A stretch of DNA of 64,000 nt, from the NCBI GenBank assembly GCA_005784505.1, contig VCAZ01000042.1:1553233-1617232 (forward strand). The letters are read 5' to 3'. The position numbers were made by a program, and so were the translations under genes. The notes below the pieces were generated by a model that did not search any database, was not told the DNA's origin, and saw only the letters and a program-made list of their open reading frames with translations. Below are positions 1 through 32,483 of this stretch, piece after piece (positions within the stretch are counted from its first letter, which is position 1; every line of letters starts with the position of its first letter). This DNA is from Bagarius yarrelli (taxonomy: Eukaryota; Chordata; Actinopteri; Siluriformes; Sisoridae).

Positions 1-1066
1 ATAGTTTTGAAGGGCGATCAGGTTATAAAGGGTATTTAGAAGAGAGATAGCGATATGTCATAATGTACTGTTATAAGAAAGTATGTTTTTAAGGGAAATG
101 GAACTGTGCAATAAGAACTAGAAAAAGGAAATGGCGTAATAATAGCTAGTAATAGCGTCGCAGTATAATGTAATGATACGTAAATTAGGTTTTAAGGGGA
201 ACTGGCACATTAAACCAACAGAAAAAGTCACAAGCAAAACTATAGTGATAGAAATAAACATAGTGGGGTATAAATAGGGGAGAGATACAGGGGGCAGTCA
301 GAGGAACCTAGAGAAAACAGAAGAAAGACTGACTAGCAATCTTCGACCAGCACGTGGAAGTGTTAAACACTAAATTACACAGTAATCATTTTAGCCGTAT
401 CAGGGTGCAGTGTGCTGCGGAGAGACCTCGCAAAGCGGAAAACTGAATTTTAACGAATTTTGATCAATCCTATTAAATATACAGAGGTACAAGTAGTATT
501 TTAGCTCAGCCAGCCTTAACCCAGCCTTCGCATTTTTGGTGACCTTTGTTGTGGGAAGAAGGCTTGCAGGAGTCATGTGAACGTTGTTGGGCTGCAATGA
601 AGAGGATTACTCAACTTTTCTCAAACCACATCTTAAGACTCTTTTTTCTACATTTTGGCATTGACATTTGGAGGACAACCCACCCCGTTGTGACAATATG
701 TGCACAAACACAAACACAAACGCAAACGCTCACACATGCAATCCTCCGAAGAATTCGCATTTGAACAAAATAATAAGTTCCTGCTGCCAACAGACACAAA
801 TCTGAGGCTTGACATACAAAAAAAAGCCCAGTTAAAACTAGACCACAGTTGTGTTAATCATAATGATCATTACAGGCTGGTTGAACGTATACAAGTTTAG
901 TAGCAGTAACATTAGCAGAGGTTATAGAAAAGTAGCAGTAATATTAGCAGAAGAAACTTCTGGCAATACCAGCAGCATTCATAATGAAGCAATATATTAG
1001 GAACAGCTCAGTAAAGACACCAAAGCACCTGTACAAGTTTTTAAAGCATGTCCTTCACATACTTCA

Positions 1067-1313
1067 GGGGGGTAGTGGTGGTTTAAATGGTTAAGATGTT
1101 AGGTTGTTGAATGGAAGACCAGGAAGACCTTGTTTAAGCCCCACAACCACCAGTCAGCAACCGTTGGGGCCCTGAGCAAGACCCCTAACCCTTCCTGCTC
1201 CAGGGGCACTGTATCATAGCTGACTCTTGAGCCCTGACCCCAACTTTCTAAGATGGGATATGTAAAGAAACAAATTTCACTGTGCTGCAGATTATATTTG
1301 ACAAATGAAGGCC
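1067..1313 (+). repeat. tRNA-derived SINE, type B
   Basis: It reads 'gtggtttaaatggttaag' (A-box region) through 'gagcaagacccctaaccctt', to 'aagatgggatatg' and 'tttcactgtgctg'. It shares this structure with the copies at 14.05, 34.43 and 55.37 kb. Confidence 0.8.
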
Positions 1314-2308
1314 TTGAGAATATAGCGTTATAAAATAATATAATTATGGGTTAACTGCTTAGATTCTTAGTAAACCTGTTAACGTTAACAGTTCCCTCAA
1401 CAGTGGACACTTGCGTGATATCCTCATTGCTTAAAGGAACAGCGGCCAAAGCAAATGTGTAAAAATTCTTAAATATAGGTTCTCTTACAGTGACAATTAG
1501 AGAACCTAGGCTGCTCTTAAGCCTACATTTCATCTGCGTGGAGCGCTCATTTGTAATTACAGTAGGTGGCCATCCAAAGCAAGTATTGTTGTTGTGTGTG
1601 GCGCCGCGGTAAGGCCACAACTTCAAGTCAGTTGCATGTTGGGTTGCAACCTCTAGGGGGAGTTATAATATCAGGAGCACAGAAAAGCTAGTGTGAATTC
1701 AACAGATATCTATAGAGGTGCACCAAAATTTAAACAGAGAAAAATGGCTGAAACTATAGGTACTGCCGCGCCGCATAGCCTGGCAGCGTTCAGCACGCAG
1801 GTTTTGGTCAACCCTCTAGCCGTCTTTACTGCGACGTGTGTGCTTCGCTTAATATTCCACTCTTGTTCTGTTGACTTTCTTATGGCCCAAACGAACGCTT
1901 TACTTGTGTACCGCACACGTCCAGCAGAAAAGCTCATTTGAAAACATTCTACACTGAAAAGAATGTAGAGGCTGCAGACTTAATGCTTCTACTTAAAAAG
2001 TGACTTTATTTTATGTTTTTAGCGAGTTGTTGCACACTGATTTTGTGTTAATGGCCATTAATAAATTACAAGGTTTCAAATAAATCCACCTGAAAGGTGA
2101 CACAAGGACTGAAAGGGGCTCAAAGAACTTTACTACCTAAAGAAAAATTTCAACCCTCAATATGATGTCTAAGAAGACATGATTTTTAGACATTTTTCTC
2201 ATTTAAGAATTGCTTTTGGAGAATATAATAAAGTAGGTCTGACCCTAAAATTCAGATACAACAGTATGTTAGAGTTTCAAAAATCTTTGTTAGCATCATT
2301 AATAGTGC

Positions 2309-2464
2309 AAATGGTGGCACAGTTGTTAAGGTGTTGATTGCCAATTAAAAAAAAAATCAGGGTTCGATTCCCAACATCACTAAGTTGCCCCTGTTGGGCC
2401 CCTGGGCAAGGCCCTTAACCCCCAATTGCTTAGTTAAGTGTCTGTGGATAAATACTGTAAATGG
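2309..2464 (+). repeat. tRNA-derived SINE, type A
   Basis: B box 'ggttcgattccc', core 'ctgttgggcccctgggcaag', then 'cccttaacccccaattgct', with a degraded tail. Confidence 0.8.
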
Positions 2465-2544
2465 AACAGGGCAATATGTGGATTGGATCACGTCCTCGCT
2501 TTTGGCGTTAAGTGTACATACAGTTTTGTATAATAGCATTTTAT

Positions 2545-3110
2545 ACAGTTATAAGTTGTTTAAACTGAAATGTGTGTTGGCAGTGTGTGTACACAACCAC
2601 CCAATAATGATAAAGATCAACCCAGTGTTTTTATTGATAATCGTGTTAAATCATTTTCCCTTTTTTCAGTCAAAGGCTGTTTTTGTGATGTCACATAGAC
2701 CAAAGCCACTCCCACGATTGATAATTAAAACTGCCACTTTAGCACAGACCCGCCCCGAACAGTGTTGCCCGATTGGGTGTGTTGATTATGTCAGACGTAA
2801 AATATATGTAAAATATGCATTAAACTCTACTTAATAAGTCATTAAAATTATAATCCAAAGCAATGTGAAGCAGATGTTGTTGCATCCAAACACAGGGGTG
2901 GAGTGAAGAAAGCTGATTAGCATTTAAAGCAACATGCACTGAAACGGGTCACCGTGAAAAGAGCTGGTTTAGACTAGGTAAAATGAGTGGGGTTTTTAGT
3001 CTACTAATGCGATTGTTTTATTATTTTTTTAAACCCTTTTTAACCCTGAAGAATCATATGAACTTATTGAAAAAATGTGCATGGGGTGACCCCTTTAAGT
3101 GTCCAGGGCA
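2545..3110 (+). repeat. unnamed dispersed repeat Y, longest copy
   Basis: It includes 'gacactgaaacgggtca'-type and 'gtgtacacaaccac...aatgataaagatc' blocks that recur at 18.33 and 23.23 kb. Confidence 0.6.
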
Positions 3111-6100
3111 GGAATAAGATAAAAGTTAAAGCATTAGAGTTTTTAGGATGAGTTCAAATGTATGGAAATTACCTTAAATTTGAGAGTAGAAACACGCTGG
3201 GTAGCTGTAACGTTCTGTATAAAAGGCATAATTCAGCCATCCTTTAATTTTATAACGCAGCCCTCATTGAATTTTGCCAAGTAGAATCTTGTTCTTAATC
3301 TTGTTTCTTCTTCCGTCTAGTAAGTATAGTAAAATTGTCTTTAATCCAAGCGAAACATTGGATTACCACACTCACAGTTTACCCTCTGAAAAGGATGTTT
3401 GTTTTTGAGAATACATGGATAATTTTAAAATCACTACACACTAATGCCTTTTTATTCATAGATGTGAAACCAAATAGCAAAAACAAATCTGATGATTAGG
3501 AAGGGCTACTCGGAACCTCAAAAAACCCACCAAAACATATAATAATAATTTTCTGTGTTCAGAAAAAAATACCGGCACTTAAATTAGTTAAAATCATATC
3601 AAGGTAAACGCAAAAAACATACTCAAGGATCTAAAAAGATCTAAACAAAATCTCATAATTACAGTTAACAATGCAGCCCCTGTACAAGAATACGCACATT
3701 GTTAAAATGTTGTAAGTCTTGTTGGCTATATGGTGCTTAAATTGCCTAACTAGGCAATTGGAAAACTCACCTATAAACTCCATGTTAGTCCATCATTCGC
3801 ATGTATCCGTCAGAACCAAAAACATCCAAGTAACTGGACAATTTAGGAAGCCACTGTCTTTCTGCTCTTTTTCCGTCTTTAACCCTACACTGGAATGCAG
3901 TAAAGCCTGCATACCGGATCAGTCAAACCCACAGGCGTTTGTCCAACTCGAGCCAAACAATAGCAGCGTTGACATGTGAACCAGCAAAACCAGCAGTGTG
4001 TTAAACATGCGGATGCAGGCAACAGCTCAGTAAAGTAGAACTGCAACAATCCACCCGAACAGATTTAACCGCAAGCTGAAATCCTAAATAGTTACTCACT
4101 CCACAACCCCACACATTTCTGACCTGTGGCAATTTAGTTCAGGAAAACATGCCAAAAAAACACCAACCAAAACCAAAACTTGTGGGTTTTTTTTACTTGG
4201 GTTTTGTTTGACCAGTCAGTGAGCGTCGCCCGTGTATGATGGCCAAATAAAATGAATGCCTGGAACTTTTTTCTCTGTCAAAAAGTGTTTTTCGGGTACT
4301 GCTTGGAGGTGGAAGAACAGCCAACTTGTATAAAGGGTCTAGGAAGGCAATACATCAAATCTGAACTCCCATCTACGGGGGCACCACCCACTCTTCGTTT
4401 AAGGTCAGTCAAGGTAACTCTGTCTTTATATAAAAAGGTGCAAAATTCGTTTAGCGCTGCTGAAATAAATATTATTTGGCAAGCTACCCAGGCAAATAAT
4501 ATGGCTAAATGTCTAGTTGACATCAACTTGTTTCCTCCCTCACATTACTTTTTGCTTAAGGTTATCATACCGTCAGAATCTTAAACCAGTCCAAGCCTAT
4601 ACAGGACCACTCTGTATTTTAGATTTTTTGGAATTTGTAATGCAATTTTAGTAAAATTTCTCCTTTTATTTTATTTTAAACAGGAGTACACTGTATTATT
4701 TCATTCCCATTATTTAACAATTTAGCTTATTTATCAATTGAGTTTTTTTTTTTTAATCCAGAAAGAGAAGTCCAATCGCTGTCGAGTTGACAGATTTCAT
4801 CAGTAAAATACACGTTTGTGTACATTTTATCGTATCTATAAATTGTTAGCCTACTGTGCTAAATATCGTTCGGGTACGGAGTGAATCACTAACATTGTTG
4901 TTTTTGGGTAATGGAAAAGCCTCATGCTTTGCATAAAATGTTTTTTTTTTCATAATGATACAGAACACAAATACTCTGAATGTCGAAATGTGTCCTTAAA
5001 GCTGTCGTTAAAGGTCTAAGCAGTCTCAGCCATTAGCACGATTCCAATTCTGGTGCGAAGAGCCAAGCTAAAATCTGCTTCTGTTAAATTTTTACTTCTA
5101 ACGTTTGTTAAATACGTTTAGATATAGAAAATATGAATAACCCATAACTAAAAAAATTGTAGATAAGATAAAGAAAAATAACAGAAGTTATCATGCAAAC
5201 AAGTGATTGTCTGAAGCATTTTACAAGCATTTTATAAACTAAAAAAAATACATTTTAAACGCTTGTATTGTAGTAAGAATAAATCGAAACGTTAGCTGGG
5301 TTAATTTGAGCCATTCTGCTGGGACTTAATGAAATATTTTGCACCTAAAATTTACTAATGATGCTGTAAGTGTGGGAGGGGCAGGTGGGAGTGTTACTAC
5401 CAGATAAACTGAAGGAAAGACCATGTAGATTTTAAATAACTAACGTTAATAACAAAATGTTCGCTGTATTTGTTCGTTAATTTTACAAATACAAAAGTAA
5501 TATAGTTTTTATACATAGCATAAAGGTGATCCGCAATATACTGCCTCACAGCTGTACGTTTACGCGCCTTTTTAATAGACATATAGGGGAAAATTGCGTT
5601 AAATCTTTGTTATCAAAGCTCCTAAAACTACACACTGGCTGCTGTGATTTATACCTTTGCAACAACACCCACATTTCACAGCTGGTACGCCTATAAAAAA
5701 GAAAATCACTTATCACTTTAAAAATACTTGTCTGGTAGTGTTAATATTATATTCTAGTAATTGTATTTGTATTATTTGTATTTTTATCTCAAAGACTTTT
5801 TTTTATGATATTTTATGCTTGACTTCTGTGGCTAGGAAAATAAAAGCACAACAGTCAGATATCACAAGTAGCTAAACATTGTTTAACTTATGACTAAAAG
5901 AAATCTTTTACAATGCACATGTTGTTAAAGATACAATTTTTAATAATGGGGTGGTTCTAGTCAGGCACAGTATTTTATATTTATAGTATGTTTACAGTAT
6001 GTTATATTACAACATAAGGAAATTATATAATATAAGCAGTTGCGCTGTATCGCTCTCTCAAAAATATACATTTTTATACATCCATTTCCTTGTGTGCAAT

Positions 6101-6196
6101 CTTGTGCTGCCACCTGTTGGTGTGTCTCAAAACATTTTGATACCCCCTTGTATATTATAATGCACATCAAATAAGGCTACTTTCTAGGTAAAAGGG

Positions 6197-6388
6197 TAAG
6201 TAGTACCACAGTGTTTGAGTTGTTGGATTGCTAATTAGAAAATCAGGGTTCTATTCCCAGGACCACAAAGTTACCACTGTTGGGCCCCGGAGGAAGGCCC
6301 TCAACTGCTCCAATTGCTCAGTTGTATAAGAGAAATAAATCTAAGTTGCTCTGGATAAGGATGTCTGCCAAAATGCCATAAATGTAAA
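6197..6388 (+). repeat. tRNA-derived SINE, type A
   Basis: B box variant 'ggttctattcccaggacc', core 'actgttgggccccgg', tail 'gctctggataaggatgtctg'. Confidence 0.8.
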
Positions 6389-7079
6389 ATAATAAAAATA
6401 GATGTGATAATAATTAAATGACAAATGATAGACATTATCCTGCAAACACACACACTTGTATTTACCTGCTCTTATACTATATGTATGAATCAGTCCTTAA
6501 AAACACACTAGTTGATCAAAATATTTCATTACACAACTAGTTATTTTCCCTCCTTTTATCAGGAGGCCTTCCACACTAATGAATAGCCACAGAAATCCAT
6601 TCTTTTCTCTCAGTTCGGGTGACTCATTGTTGAACAGCACATACATTAACATCTAAATAACCCTCTCCACTCTGGGTTGACCTAAAAGGGTCAAAGGGAA
6701 TGAATGGCACTCGTTCAAGGCATTTTTGCAGCCATTGCTCTCGCCCACAAAGCCCAGTGTCCTGCTTTTCACCCACATGGTGAGTGGACACAGTCTGGCA
6801 TGCACACTCCATCCGTCCAGAGAGAATAAAAGAGGGAAAGAAGGGAGAGGGACAGAGACTAACAATGTCTGACAGAAAATTAAATATATATTTTTCAAAT
6901 TCTAAAACCCTCCCCTTCTTGCCCACAGTAAACAGAGAGTGTGGCAAATAATCTATTGTAATAACTTTATTACAGATTATATAAAATAATATTTGCAAAT
7001 AAATAGTTTTGCACAATAAAACTTAACAACCTGCCCAAAAAATTCTTGCATAATTCGTAAATATCTTAAGGTGTCTCAC

Positions 7080-28171
<21,092 letters not shown>

Positions 28172-28343
28172 GCTGGATACCGTTCCGCTCCCGGGGAACC
28201 TTCACAATGGCCACTCCGTCCTGACGCTAAACTGGCGGTTTAAAGGCTTCCTAAAGTGATAAACCAACACCGTCTCAACTAACGTCATCACCAGTTGACG
28301 TTTATTTACCATAGAGAAGTAACGAAGCTAGCGGTTAGCTAGG

Positions 28344-28345
<2 letters not shown>
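28172..28345 (-). promoter_or_regulatory. rasal2: rasal2 5' UTR and probable promoter
   Basis: The sequence before the rasal2 ATG is richer in G+C and CpG than its surroundings (for example CGGGAGCGGAACGG and CGTCAGGACGGAG on the minus strand), has no obvious TATA box, and contains the in-frame TGA upstream of the start. This fits a TATA-less CpG promoter. The start site cannot be placed from sequence. A (GT)n tract follows at 28,345-28,396. Confidence 0.5.
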
Positions 28346-28379
<34 letters not shown>

Positions 28380-28396
28380 GTGTGTGCGCGCGCGCC
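28345..28396 (+). repeat. (GT)n/(GC)n alternating tract
   Basis: A GT run followed by 'gcgcgcgcgcc', an alternating purine-pyrimidine tract between the rasal2 promoter and the left inverted arm. Confidence 0.95.
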
Positions 28397-28399
28397 TAT

Positions 28400-28483
28400 C
28401 CGGTTAAAAGTTAGTTTCAGGTTGGAGATTCGCGCAGGCTCCAGCGGCGTCTTACTTAGGGACCGTCGATAAATTACCAATCG
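28400..28483 (+). repeat. left arm of a long inverted repeat next to the rasal2 promoter
   Basis: It contains CCAGCGGCGTCTTACTTAGG followed by GACCGTCGATAAATTACCAA. The reverse complement recurs at 31,529-31,622 with about 40 bases at near identity and an outer block (AGTTAGTTTCRGGTTGGA). The arms enclose about 3.1 kb. Confidence 0.8.
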
Positions 28484-28568
28484 AGTGATACAGAATAGAC
28501 TTTTGAACACGTTCATGCATATATGAGTAAAAAAGTATAGATAAACAATTACATTATACCTTTGTTAT

Positions 28569-28652
28569 GCACTGAGCAATTGGGGGTTAAATGGTGGCGC
28601 TGGGAATTGAACCCACAACCTTTGGGTTGGTAATCCAACACCTTTAACATTC
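28569..28652 (-). repeat. tRNA-derived SINE fragment (minus)
   Basis: 'actgagcaattgggggttaa' and 'gctgggaattgaacccac' mark a head-end fragment. Confidence 0.7.
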
Positions 28653-28739
28653 TGTGTTTTTTTTCTATTTTACATTAATATTTTCAACTAAAAAAGAATA
28701 TTATTATCTATTATCTATTTTTTATCTTTGCAGGGAATT

Positions 28740-29255
28740 GTGAGATTTTGGGGCTCTTAACATGCTCCAAAAACTTTGCACACAATTTGGGCTCTTCGAC
28801 AATCAGGGCCGGGCAGAGTTTCACTTTTAAAGTACAGTCAACCACATTTATACACATATATATCTTTCGTGCTGACAGTCAGTGCTTTGGCCAACAGAAA
28901 GTGAGCTTCTCGAGGGTTTATAAAAAGCACATGCTGTGGAATTTGCGATTCTCCTTCTAGAATTATTAACTAATTGCCACCAAACTGCAACACCTCCATC
29001 TTAGAACATTAGGAATGCAAAAGTGCAAAGGAATGTTTGATATCTCGAACAGTTTGGCTGTGGCGAGGCAATGAATTATGGCGAGACATGAGAACCAGGG
29101 ACTGATTTTGATCAAACTTCAGCAGATCAGATAGATGTGACTATTAGGCGTCAAAGATATAGCGCCATCAAGTTGATGGCAGCAGGAAGTGCTGTTTTAA
29201 TTCAGTTTACTTTAAACTTTATTAGAATAATAGCAAGACATGGCAAGTGTATGAC
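28740..29255 (+). repeat. unnamed dispersed repeat X, copy 1
   Basis: It shares 'cagtcagtgct...aacagaaagtgagcttc', 'cacatgctgtggaattt' and 'acattaggaatgcaaaa' with copy 2 at 29.48 kb. Confidence 0.65.
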
Positions 29256-29259
29256 GACT

Positions 29260-29430
29260 TTTTCATTCATTCATCTTTTATATCATTCTTCTTCTATTTT
29301 ATTTCCTAATTCGGGGTCACAGGGATCTGCTGGAGTCTCTCAGACATCTCTGAAAGGGCAGAGGGGTACACCCTGGACAGGTCACCAGCCCATCACAGGG
29401 CCACACACAGGCTTACACTCACTCCTTTAT
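29260..29430 (-). repeat. tail fragment of the same SINE-like family (minus), copy T1
   Basis: The plus strand reads 'cattcattcatc...ggggtcacagggatctgct' and 'acaggtcaccagcccatcac'. Confidence 0.75.
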
Positions 29431-29473
29431 AAACATCATTTTTGTGAGGCTCTGTATAGCACAACTTTTGAGC

Positions 29474-29687
29474 TACAGTCACCCGAATACATATACATAT
29501 AGATCTCACCAGGCCAAACAAGGGTTATGCAGACAGTCAGCGCTCCTCCCAACAGGAAGTGAGCTTCGTAGGGGTATGTGAAAACCACATGCTGTAGATT
29601 TTACGATACACCCCTCTGGGATTTTCAATCGATTGACACAAAACTCAGTCAACATAACCTCAAGATATTAGGAATGCAAAATAAATT
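29474..29687 (+). repeat. unnamed dispersed repeat X, copy 2 (shorter)
   Basis: It has 'cagtcagcgctcctcccaac', 'aggaagtgagcttc', 'accacatgctgtagatttta' and 'atattaggaatgcaaaa', then passes directly into the T2 tail. Confidence 0.65.
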
Positions 29688-29925
29688 TATTCATTCATTC
29701 ATCTTCTTTAGCCGCTTATTTCTATTTATTTGGGGTCACAGGGATCTGCTGGAGCCTATCTCAGCTTTCTTAGGAGGGGTACATCTTGTACAGGTCACCA
29801 GTCCATCACAGGGCCACACACACACTCACACTCACACCTATGAGCAATTTAAAATCACCAATCAGCCTAACATACATGTTTTTGGACTGTGGGAGGGAAC
29901 CAGAGGACCCGGAGGGATGCAATGT
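29688..29925 (-). repeat. tail fragment of the same SINE-like family (minus), copy T2
   Basis: 'attcattcattcatcttctt', 'gggatctgctggagcctatc', through 'tttttggactgtgggaggga'. Confidence 0.8.
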
Positions 29926-30666
29926 TTTATATCTTAAACAGCAAAAAAAATGTGATCAGCCTGTGTAAGCCGCCATGTTGGCTATTTGTCCTGCTTATAG
30001 ACATATAACACATAGAAGTCTTCTTACAGAGGAAAAGGCTTTTCTGTGTTTAACCCCATTTTTTTTAGTTGTCTTGAGCGTCAGGTCAGTACATATGGAA
30101 CCAGGTTCTACTTGAAATTCTGGAATAAATAAAAAATGTGCATATTAATACCAACAATGATAAAAAGGAACAAATCAGCAAATACACATTACACTGGGAA
30201 CCTCCATTCTGTATTTTTACAGCTCCAAAATGATGCGAGTATTTACAGTTATATATACTCCAAAACAGACAATAACCAACATAACTAATATGTGTGTGAT
30301 ATGGTACAACAACAGTGCATCAAATATTTGTTATAAAGTATAAAGTAAATTGTAATAATACAGTAGTATAAATATTTAAATAATTATGGATAATGTTTAA
30401 TAAAATAAGTACCAAAAAATAAAGTAATGAACAGTACAATAATATAATAATAATAATAGCAATAATAATATGTAAATAAATAACAAATGGCATGTTTAAT
30501 ACCAGTTGCAGAATACACATACTAATAAAATCAAGTGTTAAATGAATACATATATAACAGCATAAAGATAATCTATTGATAAAAGCAAATGGTTATTGAT
30601 AATAATAATAATAATAATAGATTAGAATATAATCACATATAGAATGTAGATAGTATGGAATATTAA

Positions 30667-30832
30667 TTGCAAACCAGACGATTGTGGGTTTAAATCCCAG
30701 CATGCCACTGCTGGGCCCCTGAGCATGGCCCTTAACCCCCCTCGCCCCTCCCATTTGCTGGTTTGTATAAATGAGATAAATATAAGTTGCTTTGAATAAA
30801 AGTGTCTGCTAACTGACAGAAACGCAAGTAAT
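30667..30832 (+). repeat. tRNA-derived SINE, type A
   Basis: 'gtgggtttaaatcccagc', 'ctgctgggcccctgagcatg', and tail 'gtctgctaactgacagaaac'. Confidence 0.75.
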
Positions 30833-31528
30833 GAATAGAACAATATTAAGTAGCCGCACACAAATCAGGCTTTTTCTCAAGTCCAGTTAATGACGATAAA
30901 AAATTTTCCCGGATCAAGATGGTGATAACGTTCAGGTAGGATCCAGCAGCCAATGGGGAATCTACGTATTTATATCATTATTTATATGCTATATTTTGCT
31001 TGCCAGGTTATCACACAGGTCACATGACCTTTTTCCATATGGAAATATACGCTGTTCTTAATTTCTGTAGTATTGAGCGGTGATCTGAAACTGACAGGTG
31101 AAGTCAGATTGTTTCTATATGCTGGTAAACTGGTGAACCAGGTAAAGTGTATGTTATTCTTACATTCCTATTCTATTTGTTTGGACTCTTTTTGTCCAAT
31201 GTTATCATTTGAAAAAGGGTCAGGACAAGAAAAAAATCACCTTATTATCTAAGATATTTTTGTAAGCTTTAAAAATAAATAAAATAAAAAATAAATTGAA
31301 TTAAAAATGTTATACATTTTATCTCATGTTTTGGGCTGTTATATTGTTCTGTTCAGCTTAATATTTCTGAATAACTATAAATAGTGAAAAGATCGAGCTA
31401 TTTGTAAAAAATAATAATAATAATAAAGTATTCACACATTAGTCATTTTAATTTTGCTCCACAAGTCTGTTTTTATTTTAATTGTTGACTCGCTGTAATG
31501 TGTTGAATGCAGGAATTTCTGCATTATT

Positions 31529-31622
31529 TGATTAGTAATTTATTGACGGTCCCTAAGTAAGACGCCGCTGGAACCAGTACTAATATCTGTTGAATATCCA
31601 ACCCGAAACTAACTTCAATACG
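31529..31622 (-). repeat. right arm of the same inverted repeat
   Basis: It reads TTTATTGACGGTCCCTAAGT, AAGACGCCGCTGG on the plus strand and is the reverse complement of the left arm. It carries about 16 extra bases between the inner and outer blocks. Confidence 0.8.
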
Positions 31623-32096
31623 GTCGATTTCACGCCGATGTGAATAAACTAACCCTGAACCCGACTTTCTCCGTGTCTGAACGTTAAATAAACGTTCTCC
31701 GTTCCTTTTATCCTTTTTATGTGTTAATTAACTTAAGATAAAAGGTTGTTTAGTATATTGAGCAGCTTGGGTTACACTGGCAGTGACATTGATCAACATT
31801 AGTATAAATATTAATTCAGTGAAAAAAACATTGTTAGCAAACGTCATTATTCGATCTCTGATTTGTTCAGATACAATTCTGACCCTAATTTACGCATTTT
31901 CTAGCAAAGATTTTAGCTCAATTGATCGCATATAAATGACATTAAAGCACTCCTGCTGCTTCAGTCAGCATTAAGAATCCACATTACAGGGTTTTTTTCT
32001 CGTCGATACAATTTTATTTCGGTCCATGTGGCTATTTTTGAAACGGCCGAGGTGTAACATCACACCACAATTTGATGTTATTCACACCCGTGACAT

Positions 32097-32224
32097 CCGG
32101 AACAGGCTGCTGCTTCTTCTTCTTCTTCTTCTAGTTCTTTTACCTCTTCTTCTTCTGTTTTACGGCGGTTTGTATCCAGCGTTTGGTGAATTACCTCCAC
32201 CTGCTGATCCGGAGTGTGAATCAG
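32097..32224 (+). repeat. teleost family repeat K ('tacggcggtttgtatccagc')
   Basis: A (ttc)n tract then 'tacggcggtttgtatccagc', 'gaattacctccacctgctga'. An inverse copy lies at 47.9 kb. Confidence 0.65.
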
Positions 32225-32308
32225 AAAATAGTTTTACAGACTGAATCACTCTTATACATATCCACAGGTACACCCCTCACCCCTGACCTAAATGTATAAT
32301 AATAATAA

Positions 32309-32483
32309 TGTGTTGGATTAGTGTCATACACAAAAGACCGGCGTTCGATTCCCAGCACCACCAAGCCACCACTGTTGGACCTCTGAGCGAGGCCTTTTAC
32401 CCCCAATTGCTCAGTTGTATAAAAGTAATAAATGTAAGTCGCTCTGGACTTTGGATAAGGACGTCTGCCAGACGCTGTTAATG
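32309..32483 (+). repeat. tRNA-derived SINE, type A
   Basis: 'gcgttcgattcccagcacc', 'cccccaattgctcagttgta', and tail 'aaggacgtctgccagacgct'. Confidence 0.85.

Larger units (their letters stand above)
1..7079 (-). other. rasal2 intron 3 (partial), non-coding
   Basis: No coding exon was recognised. The stretch holds three SINE copies (1,067-1,313, 2,309-2,464, 6,197-6,388) and a dispersed repeat at 2,545-3,110; the rest is unique-looking AT-rich DNA. The expected next rasal2 exon (human ERSPRRRSISG and FKVPGFFSKRLKGS) was looked for on the minus strand and not found, so it should lie left of base 1. Confidence 0.7.

Noticed and set aside
1690..1941. 82-codon frame starting MNSTDIYRGAPKF
   Set aside because: No family similarity, an equally long antisense frame, and repeat-like surroundings.
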